A stretch of DNA of 64,000 nucleotides from Holothuria scabra (GCA_037179385.1 CM074179.1:6262001-6326000); one strand, 5' to 3'. Numbered from the stretch's first letter, positions 26,083 to 38,232 are shown. Numbers and translations: made by a program. Notes: a model not told the origin generated them from the letters alone.

Positions 26083-26264
26083 CTGGTCACGTATGTCAAA
26101 TATCTGAAATTGGTTAAAGTTTACCCAATAATTGTTGATTAATGGGTGGTCCGAGATATTTTTTACCAATTAATTAGGTAACCAGCCTGTGAGGTAACCA
26201 AATAAACAACACATATTGGGGAAAACGTTACCCAATTTCAGGTATTGGACAAACGTGACCAGTG
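26083..26264. mobile_element. Small hairpin MITE, ~182 bp
   Basis: The left end CACTGGTCACGTATGTC and right end GACAAACGTGACCAGTG pair, and the arms continue inward through CTGAAATTGG/CCAATTTCAG and GTTTACCC/GGGAAAACG. The element is nearly all arm with a small AT-rich loop. It is non-coding. Confidence 0.75.
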
Positions 26265-26389
26265 CTGGTGAATTTTCTTAACCAACTTTTTTAGAGTGTA
26301 CGACAAAAGGACTCATGCTGTTACTTTAGGCTAGAAAGTTAATAGAAAGGGGTGTTTTGAAGTCTGGAACTGAGCATACACCCTTCATG

Positions 26390-26720
26390 ACACAATCTTT
26401 TGTGCTTGTTCTCATATGCAACATTTTGTCTCGCGTGTCGCGCATTTGCAGCGATTCACACTCTATGACCATAATGAGGGAAATATAGTTATATATATTT
26501 TCCAGGCCACTGCACTTACGCGAAAATTAGAGGAATTTATTTCTCCTCATGTTTTTCATCAAGCATTTTAATTGTTGTTTATTTAATCACAAGTATTTCC
26601 AAATTGCAAAAACTAAAACAAAACACAAAATTGCGCTGGGCACACTTTAATCTGTTAATCTTCTTTCCTCAGTTGCATTCGCATTTTGTGGTGGGTGTTA
26701 CAACTGTTTTAATGCGAAAC
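26390..26720 (+). repeat. Intronic duplicated segment, copy 2
   Basis: This is the second copy of the segment at 24357-24650; see that entry for anchors. It is slightly longer owing to A-rich insertions near 26600. Confidence 0.75.
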
Positions 26721-27102
26721 TTTGGTCCTATTCGCTTACAATTGCACCTGCGCCTTGGTGCAGCACCGAACTGAACTGGTTTAAGCATGGATACAGACCT
26801 CCCCCTCCCATCGATGTCCAGTTACCAACTAGCGATTAAAGGGATTGATTCATAACCCAAAACCTACTTCCCATATACTAGCTTTATATGGTAATTGAAT
26901 CTTGTCAAGGGTCCCTGCCCAAATACCCGATTTGACGGGTTGCCACGGTCAGAGGATTAAGGTAAATGTCTTCCTCATGATATTGCTAATAAACATCATG
27001 AGACTATAGTTGGTTATTGAGGATTAAACGACACACCAGCACGAATGTGTACCATGCGACTATAACGCTATCGTCATTTTTTTTTTATTGCTTTGCCTAC
27101 AG

Positions 27103-28320
27103 ACTCTGATACTTTTCCTCGGTTTCCTGTTAATTACAGTTTTTGCTCTCAGAGAGGTAGGAGGCATTTCCGTAGTTCGGAAAGTGATGTCAGAAAATGA
27201 TCGCCGTTTCGAACTGGATTTTAGACCCTCACCCGCCATTACCTATACCTTCTGGAGCGCCCTGTTTGCCGCCCCGTGTCAGGGACTCTACCGTAGCATA
27301 TGCTGCCAACACGTTGCCCAGAGATACTTGAGCGTCAAGACTACACGTCAGGCACTTACTACAGCAATTTTAGGACAGATTTTGTTATACGTAACAATAT
27401 TTTGGTTAATTTTTATAGGTGTAGTTATGTTCACCTACTTTGCCGATTGCGATCCTTTCACTCTTGGTGTCGTCGAAAAAATCGACCAGATGGTTCCTTA
27501 CTTCATATTGAATCTGTTTGGAAATATTCCAGGAATGGTTGGTATCCTTACATCAGCTATTTTTAGCGCTGCAATCAGCTCCGTCTCGTCTGGTATTAAC
27601 GCTTTATCTTTGATGTCCCATAAAGAAGTGATATACCTTATTGGCAAAGACTTGACACCAAAACAGGAGTTGACGGTGACAAAGATCCTTACAGGGGTAG
27701 TAGGAATTCTGACACTGCTTGTGACTTTCTTGGCACAGTACCTTGGCGGCATCATGGACGCTTTATTAACATGGCAAGGAATCTTTCTGGGACCCATTCT
27801 TGGTGCTTACGTATTGGGTGTCTTCTCGACCACAGTCAATACAGTAAGTTGTTTCGTTGGAATGATCACTGGTTTAGCGGTATCCGTGACTCTTAAAATC
27901 GGCAACTTGATGCAGCCGAGGAACACTGCATTTTTACCTCCTCTCAGCATAGATGGATGTAACGCAACCACTCAAATACCCGTGACAGAATATGGCTATG
28001 TGACGTCACCTCCCGACGAACATCCAGGTGGTGGTATGGATTTTAACATTTGGCAAATGAGTACCTTCTACTTCGGAGCTATTTGCACGTACACAACAAT
28101 CATTGTAGGGCTGGCCATGTCACTCTTTACGAAAACTCCAGACTCTACAGAAATCGACAAAAGGCTACTATGGCATCCCGTTTGGTCACGTTGGTGCCGC
28201 AACACATCAACTTACGATGAAACTGACGCCAAAGGTGATAACGACTACCCTATGGACAAATCGTATCGCCCTGTAAATTCTATTGGCTTACAAGATTGTC
28301 GTAGACAATGTAATGCTTAG
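27103..28320 (+). CDS. SLC5A8-like: Sodium-coupled transporter, SLC5A8/12-like, exon 2
   Basis: This terminal exon encodes residues 187-591 and starts after a pyrimidine-rich acceptor (TTTGCCTACAG|ACT). It joins exon 1 in phase 0 with no gap against SLC5A8 (WTDVLQ|TLILFLGF). Family landmarks follow in order: TFWSALFAAPCQGLYRS near 235-250; CDPF near 302; DQMVPYFI near 314; and FSAAISSVSSGINALS near 340-355, whose serines correspond to the Na2 sodium site. The extracellular loop carries DGCNATT with an N-glycosylation sequon at Asn473, as in human SLC5A8 (GCNST). The tail is short and lacks the PDZ-type end of the human protein. At 591 residues the protein is of normal length (human 610). No frameshift or stop is seen, so the gene looks functional. 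No AATAAA was found within several hundred bases downstream. Confidence 0.92.
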   Translation, partial: TLILFLGFLLITVFALREVGGISVVRKVMSENDRRFELDFRPSPAITYTFWSALFAAPCQGLYRSICCQHVAQRYLSVKTTRQALTTAILGQILLYVTIFWLIFIGVVMFTYFADCDPFTLGVVEKIDQMVPYFILNLFGNIPGMVGILTSAIFSAAISSVSSGINALSLMSHKEVIYLIGKDLTPKQELTVTKILTGVVGILTLLVTFLAQYLGGIMDALLTWQGIFLGPILGAYVLGVFSTTVNTVSCFVGMITGLAVSVTLKIGNLMQPRNTAFLPPLSIDGCNATTQIPVTEYGYVTSPPDEHPGGGMDFNIWQMSTFYFGAICTYTTIIVGLAMSLFTKTPDSTEIDKRLLWHPVWSRWCRNTSTYDETDAKGDNDYPMDKSYRPVNSIGLQDCRRQCNA

Positions 28321-29599
28321 TATGTAAGGTATTACTTGTAGATCACTGGCATCATTTTGTAAATTAAGACACTTTGAAAACAGTTTTAGGGATGATTGCA
28401 CATAAATTAGTTAGTTAATGTTTAGTTAGTTTTACGGGATTCAACTACACACTCACACAAATATGTTATTTTCACGAGATACAAATGGTAAGGGTGAAAT
28501 GTACCAAGGAAATAGATTGGGTCTGAAAAGGATAATAGTATCTTATGCTAGTCATTTTAATCTGTTGGTGATAAAGTTTGAAATGACTCTGCACAGTTTG
28601 CAGATGAATAGCTATGAGCGACCTAAGAAATTGACAATTGTTACTTATGTATTGTAACAGGAAGAACGTTTTATTTTTTCGAAGAGAGAGGGGGAATTCC
28701 TACCAGAGAGCTGTTAATTGGAAGGAGATGCAATGGAAATTTTAATTAATGCTAATACTTAAAAACCTACGTAAAGGAATGAAGACATATAATTGCCGGA
28801 AAGGTATTTCCGTCCTTTACTCGCAGCGCCGCTTCAATAGCATTCCTGGAACATAATCTCCTTCAAGGCAACTAATCTTTAGACAAGTGTCTCATGCAGA
28901 AAAATACTTTGATAGGTATACCAGGGAGGTGTAACTCTAATCACACCTCCCTGGGTATACGTAGGTCTGTACCGCCAACAGTTTAAAAACAGATGCAATC
29001 ACAGTCGAAACGACTGTCTAACTGAAAACAAATGATTTCAATTGGCCCTTCCGTCTGGAAGGCATGACATGCATAACATCTGTAGTGGTAAAAGTCTAAT
29101 TTTTTGACAAGATTAGACTTTTCCTCATGTTTCTAGATATGGCCAGATGTAAAATTCTTGTTCCGATTTCTACATGCAACTTAAGCGATATTTTTTCATT
29201 AGCGTAACCTAGCGTCACTGACTATGCATTATTACTGCCCGACGACTGGCAATGTTGTGTTGCAGCGCAGAAAATCTGTCAGGCCTTCTGTTACCGTAGC
29301 AGACGACGAATACCTTGTGTGTGTATTTGCTAATCCCGTAAAAGCATGGTAGAAATGCAAAGAATGATACAAAAGACACATAACTGTGTGTGACCTTGAC
29401 TGTGCAAACCTCATTTTAAGCGTTGCATCTCCAGCCAAATAACAACTCCATTTTGTTCACGCTACATGGTAATTTTCAGTGAGATGATCCGAAGGGCTCA
29501 TCGTGTGTACCGTGAAAATCAGCTCACCGTAACTCACCGCAGTAACTGCCGATGGGGTCGTAGAAACTGGGGCAGACAGCCGTTTTTGGCTTATGTAGA
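28321..29599. other. 3' flank of the transporter gene; no gene seen
   Basis: Probable 3' UTR followed by intergenic DNA. A short perfect inverted repeat (CCAGGGAGGTGTAACT/ATCACACCTCCCTGG) spans 28920-28956 and would form a tight hairpin. No polyadenylation hexamer AATAAA was found. Open frames are short and unlike any family. Confidence 0.45.
28920..28956. repeat. Short perfect hairpin
   Basis: CCAGGGAGGTGT and ACACCTCCCTGG lie about 10 bp apart and would form a stable stem in DNA or RNA. It sits 600 bp after the transporter stop codon, so it could belong to its 3' UTR or be a tiny MITE. No T-run or other context decides this. Confidence 0.6.
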
Positions 29600-31820
29600 G
29601 CCCCCGTCTTTTTCGTAGAATAGGATCGATTATGTTTTTAAATCCATTGACTGTCGTACTTACAGCTTACTGTAGCGAATTATTCCAATCCGTAATCATT
29701 CAGGCTGACTAAAAATTACTTCAGTGTATAGTATCCAGTAGACAATAGTGTTTCTGAAATTTTAGCTGATGTCCTCTGGTTCTTCTACTTTCTGACAGAT
29801 TGAAAATGATTGACTGATCCACTGCACATTTTCTACTTCCTCAACTATTTTAAAAGCTTCAATCAAATCTGCTCCAAGTCAACGTATTTCTAGTGAAACT
29901 AAGCCAGTTCGCTCAAGCCTTTGATCATAACTGAGAGTAGATAGTTCTAGGATTATTTTTGTAGCACGACGTTGCACTTTCTCAATATTATCTATATCTT
30001 TCTGCAGATAAGGGCGCCATGCCTGTCAACAATATTCAAGATGTGGTCTAGTCAGTGGCTTATACAATCTAATTACATTGCTACTTCTTTTACAATCGTA
30101 AGTTTTATTAATTATACTAAGTACCTTATTAGCAGAGCCAACGGCTTTGGCACACTGTCTACTTGGACTCAATGAGTTATCCGGCGATAAGCACACTTAA
30201 ATCCTTTTCATACTCAATGGCTTCAACTTGAACACCACCTAGCCTGAGCATCATTAAACTGACCGACGTGAAGGCATTTGCATTTCTGAGCATTAAAATG
30301 AATTTGCCAATCACAAGACCATTTATACAACATATGCAAGTCTTCTTTCAGCTCAACCACTTTATCCATTGATTGGACATCAGAAAAGACCTTCGTATCA
30401 TCTGCAAACTTCAGTGCTGAATTATTCAAATTGACGTCCAGATCATTAATATAAATTATAAAAAGTGTAGGACCTACCACTGAGCCTTGTGGCAGACCAC
30501 TAGTAACTGGGAGCCAATCAGACATATGACCATTAACTACTACTCTTTGTAACCTTTTATCCAGCCAATTCTCAATCCAATCAGCCACTGCTGAACCAAT
30601 ACCATGAGCTTTGACCTTTAAAATAAGTCGATTGCTAAAATCTAAATACGCAACATCTACAGGATGACCTTCATCAACCTTCTGAGTAACATCTTCCAGG
30701 AAACAGAGGAGGTTGGTAGGACAAGACCTTTGTGACCTAAAGACATGCTGAGAATCAGATATAATATGATTATCTTCCAGATAACTAACAATTCTGTCCT
30801 TCAAATTGATTCTTTCACTTTGCAGACCTATGAAGTCAAACTGACTGGCCTATAACTACTAGGCTGGTTCTTGGGACCATTTTTATACAAAGGGGTCACA
30901 TTTGACCAGCTTCCAATCAACTGGAATCTGATTACACTCCAAACTCTTGCTAGAACTTGAATAATACTAAAGGCTTGAAAACAACTTTTGCAAGATTTCT
31001 CAACACAACAGGGTAAATACCATCAGCACCAGACGCTTTATCAGGACGTAAATTACACAGTTTCTGGAAGACCACCTCCTCAGAAATATGTATACTACAC
31101 AATGACTCAATATTATCATTAGGACGGTCAATAGCTTGGATGTTATTCACATTTTCCACAGTAAAGACCGATGAAAAGTACTCATTTAGCAGTTTAGCAT
31201 TAACATTGTCATCTTGAATTGGTTGGCCATTTCCATCAGTCAAAGGACCTACTGTATCTTTAGTGTTGATCTTGCCACGTGAATACCTATAAAAGGTCTT
31301 TGGATCCTCAACAATATTTTGGGCCAGTTTCCTTTTAAAATTGCGTTTAGCTAACCTCACAAGTCTAGTAGCAGAATCAAGAGCTTTCTTGTACCGCCCA
31401 TGGTCAGAGTAACTACCAGCTGTCTGCTTATAAATCTCATGAGCTCTCTTTTTACTCGTTCTCGCTACTTCTCATTGTATGACCACCATAGTGGTTTACT
31501 CTCCTTCCTTCTCCTTTTCCTTGGGGTGTACTTTAAAACAACCTCATTTAACTTACTCTTAAATATATTCCACATACTTTCTACATTCACATCTCTCAAA
31601 CAATTGTGCCAATTGACCAAGTTCAGCTCCTTTCTCATCTTCTTATAATTTGCTCTTCTGTAGTCATGATAAAATTCCTTCCAGCTCATCCTGTCATCAT
31701 TATAAACTAAATTAAACGTTAAAAAGTTATGATCACTTTTCGCAAACTGCTCATGGACAATTAAGCTGTCCACCATTGACACATCTGAAGACAACACTAG
31801 ATCGTAAATAACTAGAAAAA
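29600..31820 (-). pseudogene. CR1-like LINE, 5'-truncated and decayed
   Basis: The minus strand encodes in order: the end of an endonuclease-type region (31465-31817, LVLSSDVSMVDSL, then SDHNFLTFN); an RT N-terminal part (30950-31360, RPDKASGADGI); the RT palm (30223-30804, GLPQGSVVGPTLFIIYINDL and FADD); and a thumb/C-terminal part (about 29760-30000, LSYDQRLERTGL then an in-frame stop). Frameshifts and stops separate the pieces. In motif A, LDFS is followed directly by LILKVKAHGIG, so the usual KAFDKVPH stretch is deleted and the enzyme could not work. Family knowledge places GLPQGSVLGP with FADD in the CR1/Jockey group. The 5' end is truncated near 31820; the 3' end is approximate. Confidence 0.9.
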
Positions 31821-32448
31821 AAAATATCTAGATAAAAAGATTTAAGATCTCAATAGCCCAAGGTCTATCATTGCTTGCCTCTGGAATTTGAAAGAAAACG
31901 AAGCGGTGATTAAAGCAAGGCCAAAACAAAAGCCACAGATAAATGGCAAGAACATCTACTTGAACCCCAATTACAGTGCTGTTGTCATGACTGGAAAAAC
32001 GAAATGTACTACTGCCGTTAATGGTGGAGAAGAGATAAAAAGGTATACGCTTGGCTGTGCTTTGAAAAACTATTGTACATCGAAGAAGGGGTATTGAAAT
32101 CCCTGAAGGTTGATTGTAATGTGGTGCGTGGCAGCAAGAAAGTTAATACTGCCTTTGACAGAAACTGAGCAAATGACCCATATTTCATATTGAAAAAAGT
32201 TGAGTGTATGGATTTTGGATGTAATATAGTTCTAGCGGGCGTTATATTTCTTCTATGTGCTGGCCAGATAGTCTAAACAAAATAGTAGACAATTTCGGGG
32301 ACTATGTTTTCGTTTTTTCTCTACTCAGCATTAACTCCATTTTTTTACCTGGTCTCCGCATCATGATTGCGAATCCTTTTTTACAATCCATACTTTAGAT
32401 AGCTTTTATGTGTACCAACGGTCCGTTACGATTCGTTTGGTAAACTTG
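31821..32448. other. No gene recognised
   Basis: The sequence contains a 69-codon plus-strand frame (31888-32097) that is Lys/Asn-rich and unlike any family I know. It has no splice-site partner that I could join to it. Confidence 0.35.
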
Positions 32449-32640
32449 CCCGTGCTCTGAAAATTGACAAAATCTGACATTTACCATTTGTGACACCACA
32501 TCATCAGAGCAACCAACAGCTATATTGCTATTTTTATAAACTGTCTTTCATAAGCTACTGAATTCCAAATTTGTTTTCTCCAATGAAAGCCCTTGATTTT
32601 GAAATAAAATAAAATGACAACAGATTTTGGGAAACTTTTG
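32449..32640 (+). repeat. Dispersed repeat, second copy of the 12062 family
   Basis: CCGTGCTCTGAAAATTGACAA, GACATTTA-CAT, GTGACACCA, CAGCTATA, ACTGTCTTTCATA, GCTACTGAATTCCA and CAATGAAAGC occur in the same order as at 12066-12205. Divergence is moderate and there is no coding frame. Confidence 0.65.
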
Positions 32641-32880
32641 AAATGTCATCGGAGAGTGTCAATTCGTAGACCTCAGATAACATTATTTAGCAACAACGTT
32701 GAGTCCTGCCTGGGTCACACCAAAGACGTCAAAATTGGAAGCTACTGCCATTGTGCTTGGTGCTCAGTAGAAGCAATGGAGTATGGAAAACAAGCCAGTG
32801 AGCCACAAAAAACGATTCGGTAGTCGGTTTGCAATCATTCTCAGATTTGCTACCAATATATGAAGGGAGTGTAGTTTCTT

Positions 32881-33042
32881 CATAGGCGTACGGGGGTTAT
32901 TTTTTGGGGGGGGAGAGCATTTTTTGCCCAAATAATGGCATCATTTGTCATGTTTTGCTCATGTTTTGCCCGATTGGACCAGCTTTTTTTGCCCGAATTG
33001 GGAGGGCGAGTGCATACCTGCACCCGGCCTCGTATGCCTATG
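32881..33042. mobile_element. hAT-type MITE, 162 bp
   Basis: The ends CATAGGCGTACGGG and CTCGTATGCCTATG are inverted. Flanks AGTTTCTT (32873-32880) and AGATTCTT (33043-33050) form an 8-bp duplication with one mismatch. The interior repeats TTTTGCCC words and a G run. Related left ends are seen at about 45639 (CATAGGCGTATGG) and 47610 (CATAGACGTACGAGG). Confidence 0.75.
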
Positions 33043-33159
33043 AGATTCTTCAGTAATCCCTCATCTCTTTAAATTTCCTAACAGTAAACCCAGAATCCAA
33101 AGCTTTCTGCAGTACAGGTACAAACTCCATATCTGCATAAAGGCTATTTGTTTAAAGGG

Positions 33160-33793
33160 GGAAAAATTTCAACGCACTTCGCGTGCCGCAAATTACAAGC
33201 CCGAGATATGACTTTTCCCGCTTTCTGAGGGATAGCGATTTTTCAAAATTTTCCGTACGCTCCGCGCCAACTGGAGATAATCTTTCGAACAAGACTTCGC
33301 GCGCCGCAAATTACGTCCCTAATACAGAGGTGTTCACACTTGAAAGAAAAAATCGGAAAAATTAGCTACTACCCAGTCAACAATGATATGTACGTGGGTC
33401 CTTTGAGAGGTCAATATGGTGCGCTTTATGGGGCCAACATGGGATTCCCATGGGCCCCAGCTTTTTGTGACCGTGGGGGAAACGTGGGACCTATATGGGA
33501 TTTAATATTCAATTTTCGATGTTTGTAAAGGAAATGGATAGGTCTGTACGGGGGGTGTTGTCTAGTGTAGCTTGGCTGAGCAAAAACAGAAATATTTCTA
33601 CCTTTTTCAGTACGCAGTTTCATATAAAAAAGAAAGAGAGTTATGGCGTTTATTTGTTTATTTATAAAACTTCTTCCTCGTAGAAAATGTCCAAAATTTA
33701 ACGTGAAAATTTACCTTTTGGTCAATGTGGTAGGGTGAGGTGTCTAGTCCAAAAAGTGCTCTCCACTTTCATATTGCTTCCTACGCCACTGCC
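33160..33793. repeat. Dispersed repeat, copy 2 of 2
   Basis: It is co-linear with 12905-13471; see that entry. This copy begins with a tandem motif CACTTCGCGTGCCGCAAATTAC / CTTCGCGCGCCGCAAATTAC at 33175 and 33293. It ends CCTACGCCACTG at about 33793. Confidence 0.6.
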
Positions 33794-35880
33794 TGTAGGT
33801 TGCACTCCTGCGGAAAGGCCGTGAAGATCCATGCTTAGGCCAATGTATTTAATGACACTAAAAGTGCTTGTCTTGAGGACCTGGGAAAGTTATAACCTGT
33901 TGGTATAAAACTTGTACAAGGTAGACGACAGAAAGGCACACTATTTGCAAGAAAGTAAACTGGCCTCTGAAAGGGATCTCACCATTATTAGCTGTTCCAT
34001 TGACTTACACACTATTTCCTCTCATTACATGCCCTCACAGTCTTTTCAAAGTTCACACCCCACTCAAGCTTCCTCTCACATGAAAACCAATGAGTTGGCT
34101 AATCACGTCACGGTATTTATTAAAGCATGCCCGTTCAGATTTTGAGCTACAAGGGAAGAAGTTGACGTGTTGTGTACCCATCCCCAAATAATCTGCAAGG
34201 ACTGTGGAAATTAAATCCGTTTTTCTTACATCCATAACTGAAAAGGTCTAAATCACCTTTAGTCCATCCCAAATCCGCAACACTCACACAAAAGTATCTT
34301 CTCTTTCATATCCACAAAAACAAGTAGTACCCTACCCTTACATGAGAAGTTCGAATCAAAGAGAACCTTAAATTAACCGTGTTACCGTCTCGGAGTTACT
34401 TGTTTCTCGAATGACGTTTCGTAATGGCGGCGTACACCCAACGCTTTTCGAAAGGTGCAAACTACCATCATATGAAAACTGTCCAAGTTGGCCATCCGTT
34501 GCACTTTCATTTTTACCAAACCATGTCGGTGATGGTTTCATCTAAAGTTCAACTACACTTGTCCAAGCTTTGCGAGGAGAATATGCTTTGTTTTTCGTTT
34601 CGCTTTGTTTCGCTAAGTTTATTTATCCATTGAAATAATTACACGTATTTACATAAAAAGAATTATAGATAAATAATTGATCTGCGTATCAAAACAAAAA
34701 AAAAACGGAACCAGATGAAGCTATAAGCTTTTCCAGTCTTATCCAATCCAGAGGTTTTGTTTGGGAACGATAAATTAATACTTCATGCAGCTATGTTCGC
34801 ATATAGAAGGTGCATCAATTAACTATAAGGAATTTACGGCTCACAATACATAATTGAAGCAGACTAAGAAAGATATAAGAAAACGGATGTTTTTTTTAAC
34901 TTCTTAAACTAATTCATATCAAACGAATCCCAGAGATGTACACCTTGATTTCTTACTAGAGAATGTGCAAACATTATTCGTGTGAAAGGATTTTTTCGCT
35001 CAAAGCTTGGTATACCTTCGCATTAGGTCTTGCCCAGGACCTCTTCCCGAACGGTAAAATATTCAGCGGAACGGACGAAGCTTTTGCGTTCAGGTCATTG
35101 CTAGAAGGGGCGCCAGCCTTAAGTGGGCGGTTACCACAGCGGTGCTACGCATGCAAACAAATTTTAAAGAGTGGTAAGTGGTAGACTACATTTCATCCAA
35201 TAATTTTTTCAATATTTAATGATAAAAAAACATTTTATTGCTAACGCAGAATCACTGCAAAACAACGACTACTTAGATACTGCTTATGGTAAAGATTATG
35301 AAAATTTTCTTTACGTTCAGCGTCAACTGGTTCCAGTGCTCTGCATGTCTATCGAGCAGAGCTGGTAAATGGGGACGGGTGATGGAAAATGCTCTACCGC
35401 TAAATGAAATTTTCACAAAGCCTAAGCCTATGGCTTGACTTCAATCAACATGACCTGAAATGGTGATCCTCTGATTCGGAATGGTATGACAAAGCTCGGC
35501 AAACAGAGAAGAGGTCGGTGCTCAACCGGGACAATACTCCATGACAAATGATACAAGGTACTATTATAATACATGTGCAGTGTTAGATTTAAGGATGGAG
35601 CTCATAGACGGATCCGATCTGCGCTTGTTTTTTAAGTGACTTTGGGCAGTCATTAGTAGGGTCATCAGCGGAGCCTTAAGTCGTCTTCATTTATTGTCAA
35701 CATGAATTTGAAACCCTCATATTCCCTCATATGAAATTGGGAGAAAAAGATACAATTCAGTGTACAAGCATCTATGCATATAGCCAATGTGTCACAACTG
35801 AAAAAAGTCCGTACCCGGCCCGACCTAAAACCAGTTAATTGGTTTGAAAATGAGCCGTGAAAACCCATCTAAGTGACTAA
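33794..35880. other. No gene recognised; one unassigned frame with a strong donor
   Basis: A 73-codon plus-strand frame at 34963-35184 (CERIFSLKAWYTF, then LPQRCYACKQILKSGK) runs through a good splice-donor consensus GTG|GTAAGT near 35173. Its last residues faintly recall the FVLKTPK that precedes GTRD in histidyl-tRNA synthetase, but the frame does not join the next exon in phase and the rest is unlike that enzyme. It is left unassigned. Elsewhere there is AT-rich DNA with a short piece of the 12062 repeat family near 35700-35790. Confidence 0.35.
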
Positions 35881-35884
35881 CTCA

Positions 35885-36210
35885 TGTGGTTGTGTTCTCA
35901 CTGTCAGTCATATCTCATAGATTGTTCCGAGTACCTATATTCGTCAAATGATCTACATCGGTGCCAAACCTGAAATAACTGACCACATAGAAGACCTTCG
36001 CTCATTCTGGGCTTCCTGACAAAAATTTGAACATGTCTCCCGTATTGCTTAGTTTGGACATTTTTATCGAATTTTCGTTTTTTTTTTATTTTTCACTCCT
36101 GTTCTTTTTAAGTTAACGTTCTCCCCATATACTTGGATTTTACTCGCACACACTTTATAACACATTTGCTTTGGTGTATCATTTAACATCTAACTAACTA
36201 GATAGATAAG
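35885..36210 (+). pseudogene. LINE 3'-end remnant (C-terminal zinc-type segment)
   Basis: The frames around 35898-36050 read LTVSHIS and, after a frameshift, an EDLRSF-type segment. This matches the LTVSHILVDC...LGFLKE ending that closes many LINE polyproteins with an RNase H region. The 3' tail ends TTTGGTGTATCATTTAACATCTAACTAACTA, similar to the tails near 52220 and 48900. It is heavily decayed and the ends are approximate. Confidence 0.55.
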
Positions 36211-36683
36211 TATGAATGGTATATACTGTGTTCTAGTGTTTGTTTTAAACAACGTGTCCGTTTAACGTATGTAAATAACACGTAGTGGGGGCAAGTACCC
36301 TCTACGATAATGATGTAACCAGTGATGAGGGTTTTAAAGTTTACTCAAATTTTGCGTAAAATACGATTTATAAACTGAAATATAAACTGTTATAAATGTG
36401 GTATGCATTATATATGAACTGACGAGATTCAAAAAGTTTCCATAATCGAAAGTAGGTACATTTTAGTAACTAACTTTCGCTGATACTCAATGTTAGTGTA
36501 TTAATGATCTGATTATAGCTAGATTTAGTTAACGGTTTGTTTCTTCTCATTCTATATTTAACTCGAGCACAAATTTTAGCACAGCTTTTCCATCTAATGT
36601 GACTTTGGCCACCGGAGTAATTCATCGCTCTTTTACTTTTACGGCAACTTTTTTGACAATTTCCTTACTTAACTTTTGTTCAG

Positions 36684-36899
36684 GGCACCAGGGATTTCAC
36701 CCCTAAGCAGACTGCAATAAGAGAGGGCGTTTTCAAAGTCATTATTGACTGTTTTAAACGTCATGGAGCGGAAACTATCGATACACCGGTGTTCGAGCTG
36801 AAAGAAATTCTAATAGGGAAATATGGAGAAGGTTCAAAGCTGATTTATGACCTGCGAGATCAGGGAGGGGAATTGCTTTCTTTGAGATATGACCTTACC
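36684..36899 (+). pseudogene. HARS1: HARS pseudogene exon 1 (GTRDF...RYDLT)
   Basis: 216 bp, 72 codons, open, phase 0 at both ends. It follows the acceptor TTTTGTTCAG and covers [27 protein letters not shown] (motif 1 region), [13 protein letters not shown] and [12 protein letters not shown]. The donor is GTATCC. No upstream exon for the N-terminal WHEP/leader region could be found. Confidence 0.9.
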
Positions 36900-37629
36900 G
36901 TATCCTTTACCAACTGGAAGCGCTGAAAATATTTAAATTATCTTTTCCTAAGTTTACCCGTCGGTTCGGGGCATAGCGGACTCGCTTCACCAGTGCTGGT
37001 GCTACTGGGGGCAACGTGGAGCATTAGTCCCCCTAAGGTTTTTCCTTTGCCCCCTTCCGTTAGATCAACATAGGAGTTGAGAAATTCGAAGAATTCATAA
37101 TAAACTTCTCCTGAAACTTAATTTTTCACCCCGAGGTTTGCTAAAACCTCGACACTTTCAGGGTTTCGCCCATGGACCCCACCTAGGGTTTTGCCCCTGG
37201 AAAACCCGCAGGAGGGCGTGTTTCGCGTTTGGTTCTCTGCGCGCGAAAATCCCCAACATTTTCCATTGCCCCTAGTCTCCCTCCTCCCTCTCCCAATTTT
37301 GACGGCGCCACCGCCCTCTTTTTTTGTCCTTTCAATAGGCCACTGCTCACATATCATGTTTACAAGCTATGCGTCACAATCACATCGACATGCATACGCA
37401 CGCATATACTCAGGTATGGCATAGCTTCCGTTTCCTTTGGGTTGGGGCATAATTGAATATCACAGATCCAGTTAAGCCAGACCTTAAAACACAACCCCGT
37501 ATGTACACAAAGCAAAAAAAAAAAAAAACTAAAAATGCAAAATGCGCCCGCACACTGTAACGCATTTGGGAGGCTTTTGATCGAAACTTTACGATATGAA
37601 CTCATATTCATCCAGACCGGGGACAACTC

Positions 37630-38232
37630 GATGTTCATAAGGTTTTTAAATCATAAAGTTCATTGTTCTTAAGGTTCGTTATTTTTAAAAAAATTTTGAT
37701 AAAAAAAGTTCATTATTCAGAAGGATCGCTATTCATAATCGAGAGGAAGATTCGTTGTTCATGAGCGCAAGAAGGTTTGATGTTTATAATAAATAATGGC
37801 TTTATAATTCATTATTAAAAAGGGTTCGTCATTCATAATTCCGAGAAAGTTTAAGTCCTGACAATCCAGAATAAGGTTCGCTATTTATAATCGAAAAAAG
37901 GATTCGGCATCATCATCAGAAAAGGGTACGTTTAATTGAGATAAATGTTCGCTATACATAATAACTTCCCCAAAATTCGACTGGCTGGTCTCTTTGAGAG
38001 GCCAATTACTACTAATCTAAATAATTAAATTAAATAAATTAAATAAGTAAAAACGCTATCGAAATTTTTTTACAATTGTAAATATTGAACCCCTTTTTCT
38101 ATTATAAGTAACGAACCTTTTTTTCTAGTTTGAAAAATGAACCATTTTTTTTTTGAAAAACGAACCATTTTTGCCATTATGAATAACGGACCTTATAGAC
38201 AACGAACCCTTTGGCGATTACGAATAACTAAC
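37630..38232. mobile_element. Degenerate foldback element, ~25-bp repeat arms
   Basis: The left arm repeats variants of AAGGTTCGTTATTCATAATCG (for example 37672, 37712, 37745, 37823). The right arm repeats the complement (CGATTATGAATAACGAACC-like, at 38105, 38150, 38185, 38210). Units are uneven and decayed, so this is an older foldback. It lies in the interval where the synthetase lacks exons. The ends are approximate and no target duplication was found. Confidence 0.65.

Larger units (their letters stand above)
18733..27102 (+). other. Single 8,370-bp intron of the SLC5 gene
   Basis: It is bounded by GTAAGA and CTACAG. It contains a GAGTG-family foldback, an inverted-repeat MITE, a ~164-bp tandem array split by a hAT-like element, a duplicated ~280-bp segment and a small hairpin MITE, all listed separately. 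The remainder shows no exon-like sequence, and the flanking exons already give a continuous protein, so no exon is expected inside. Confidence 0.85.
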
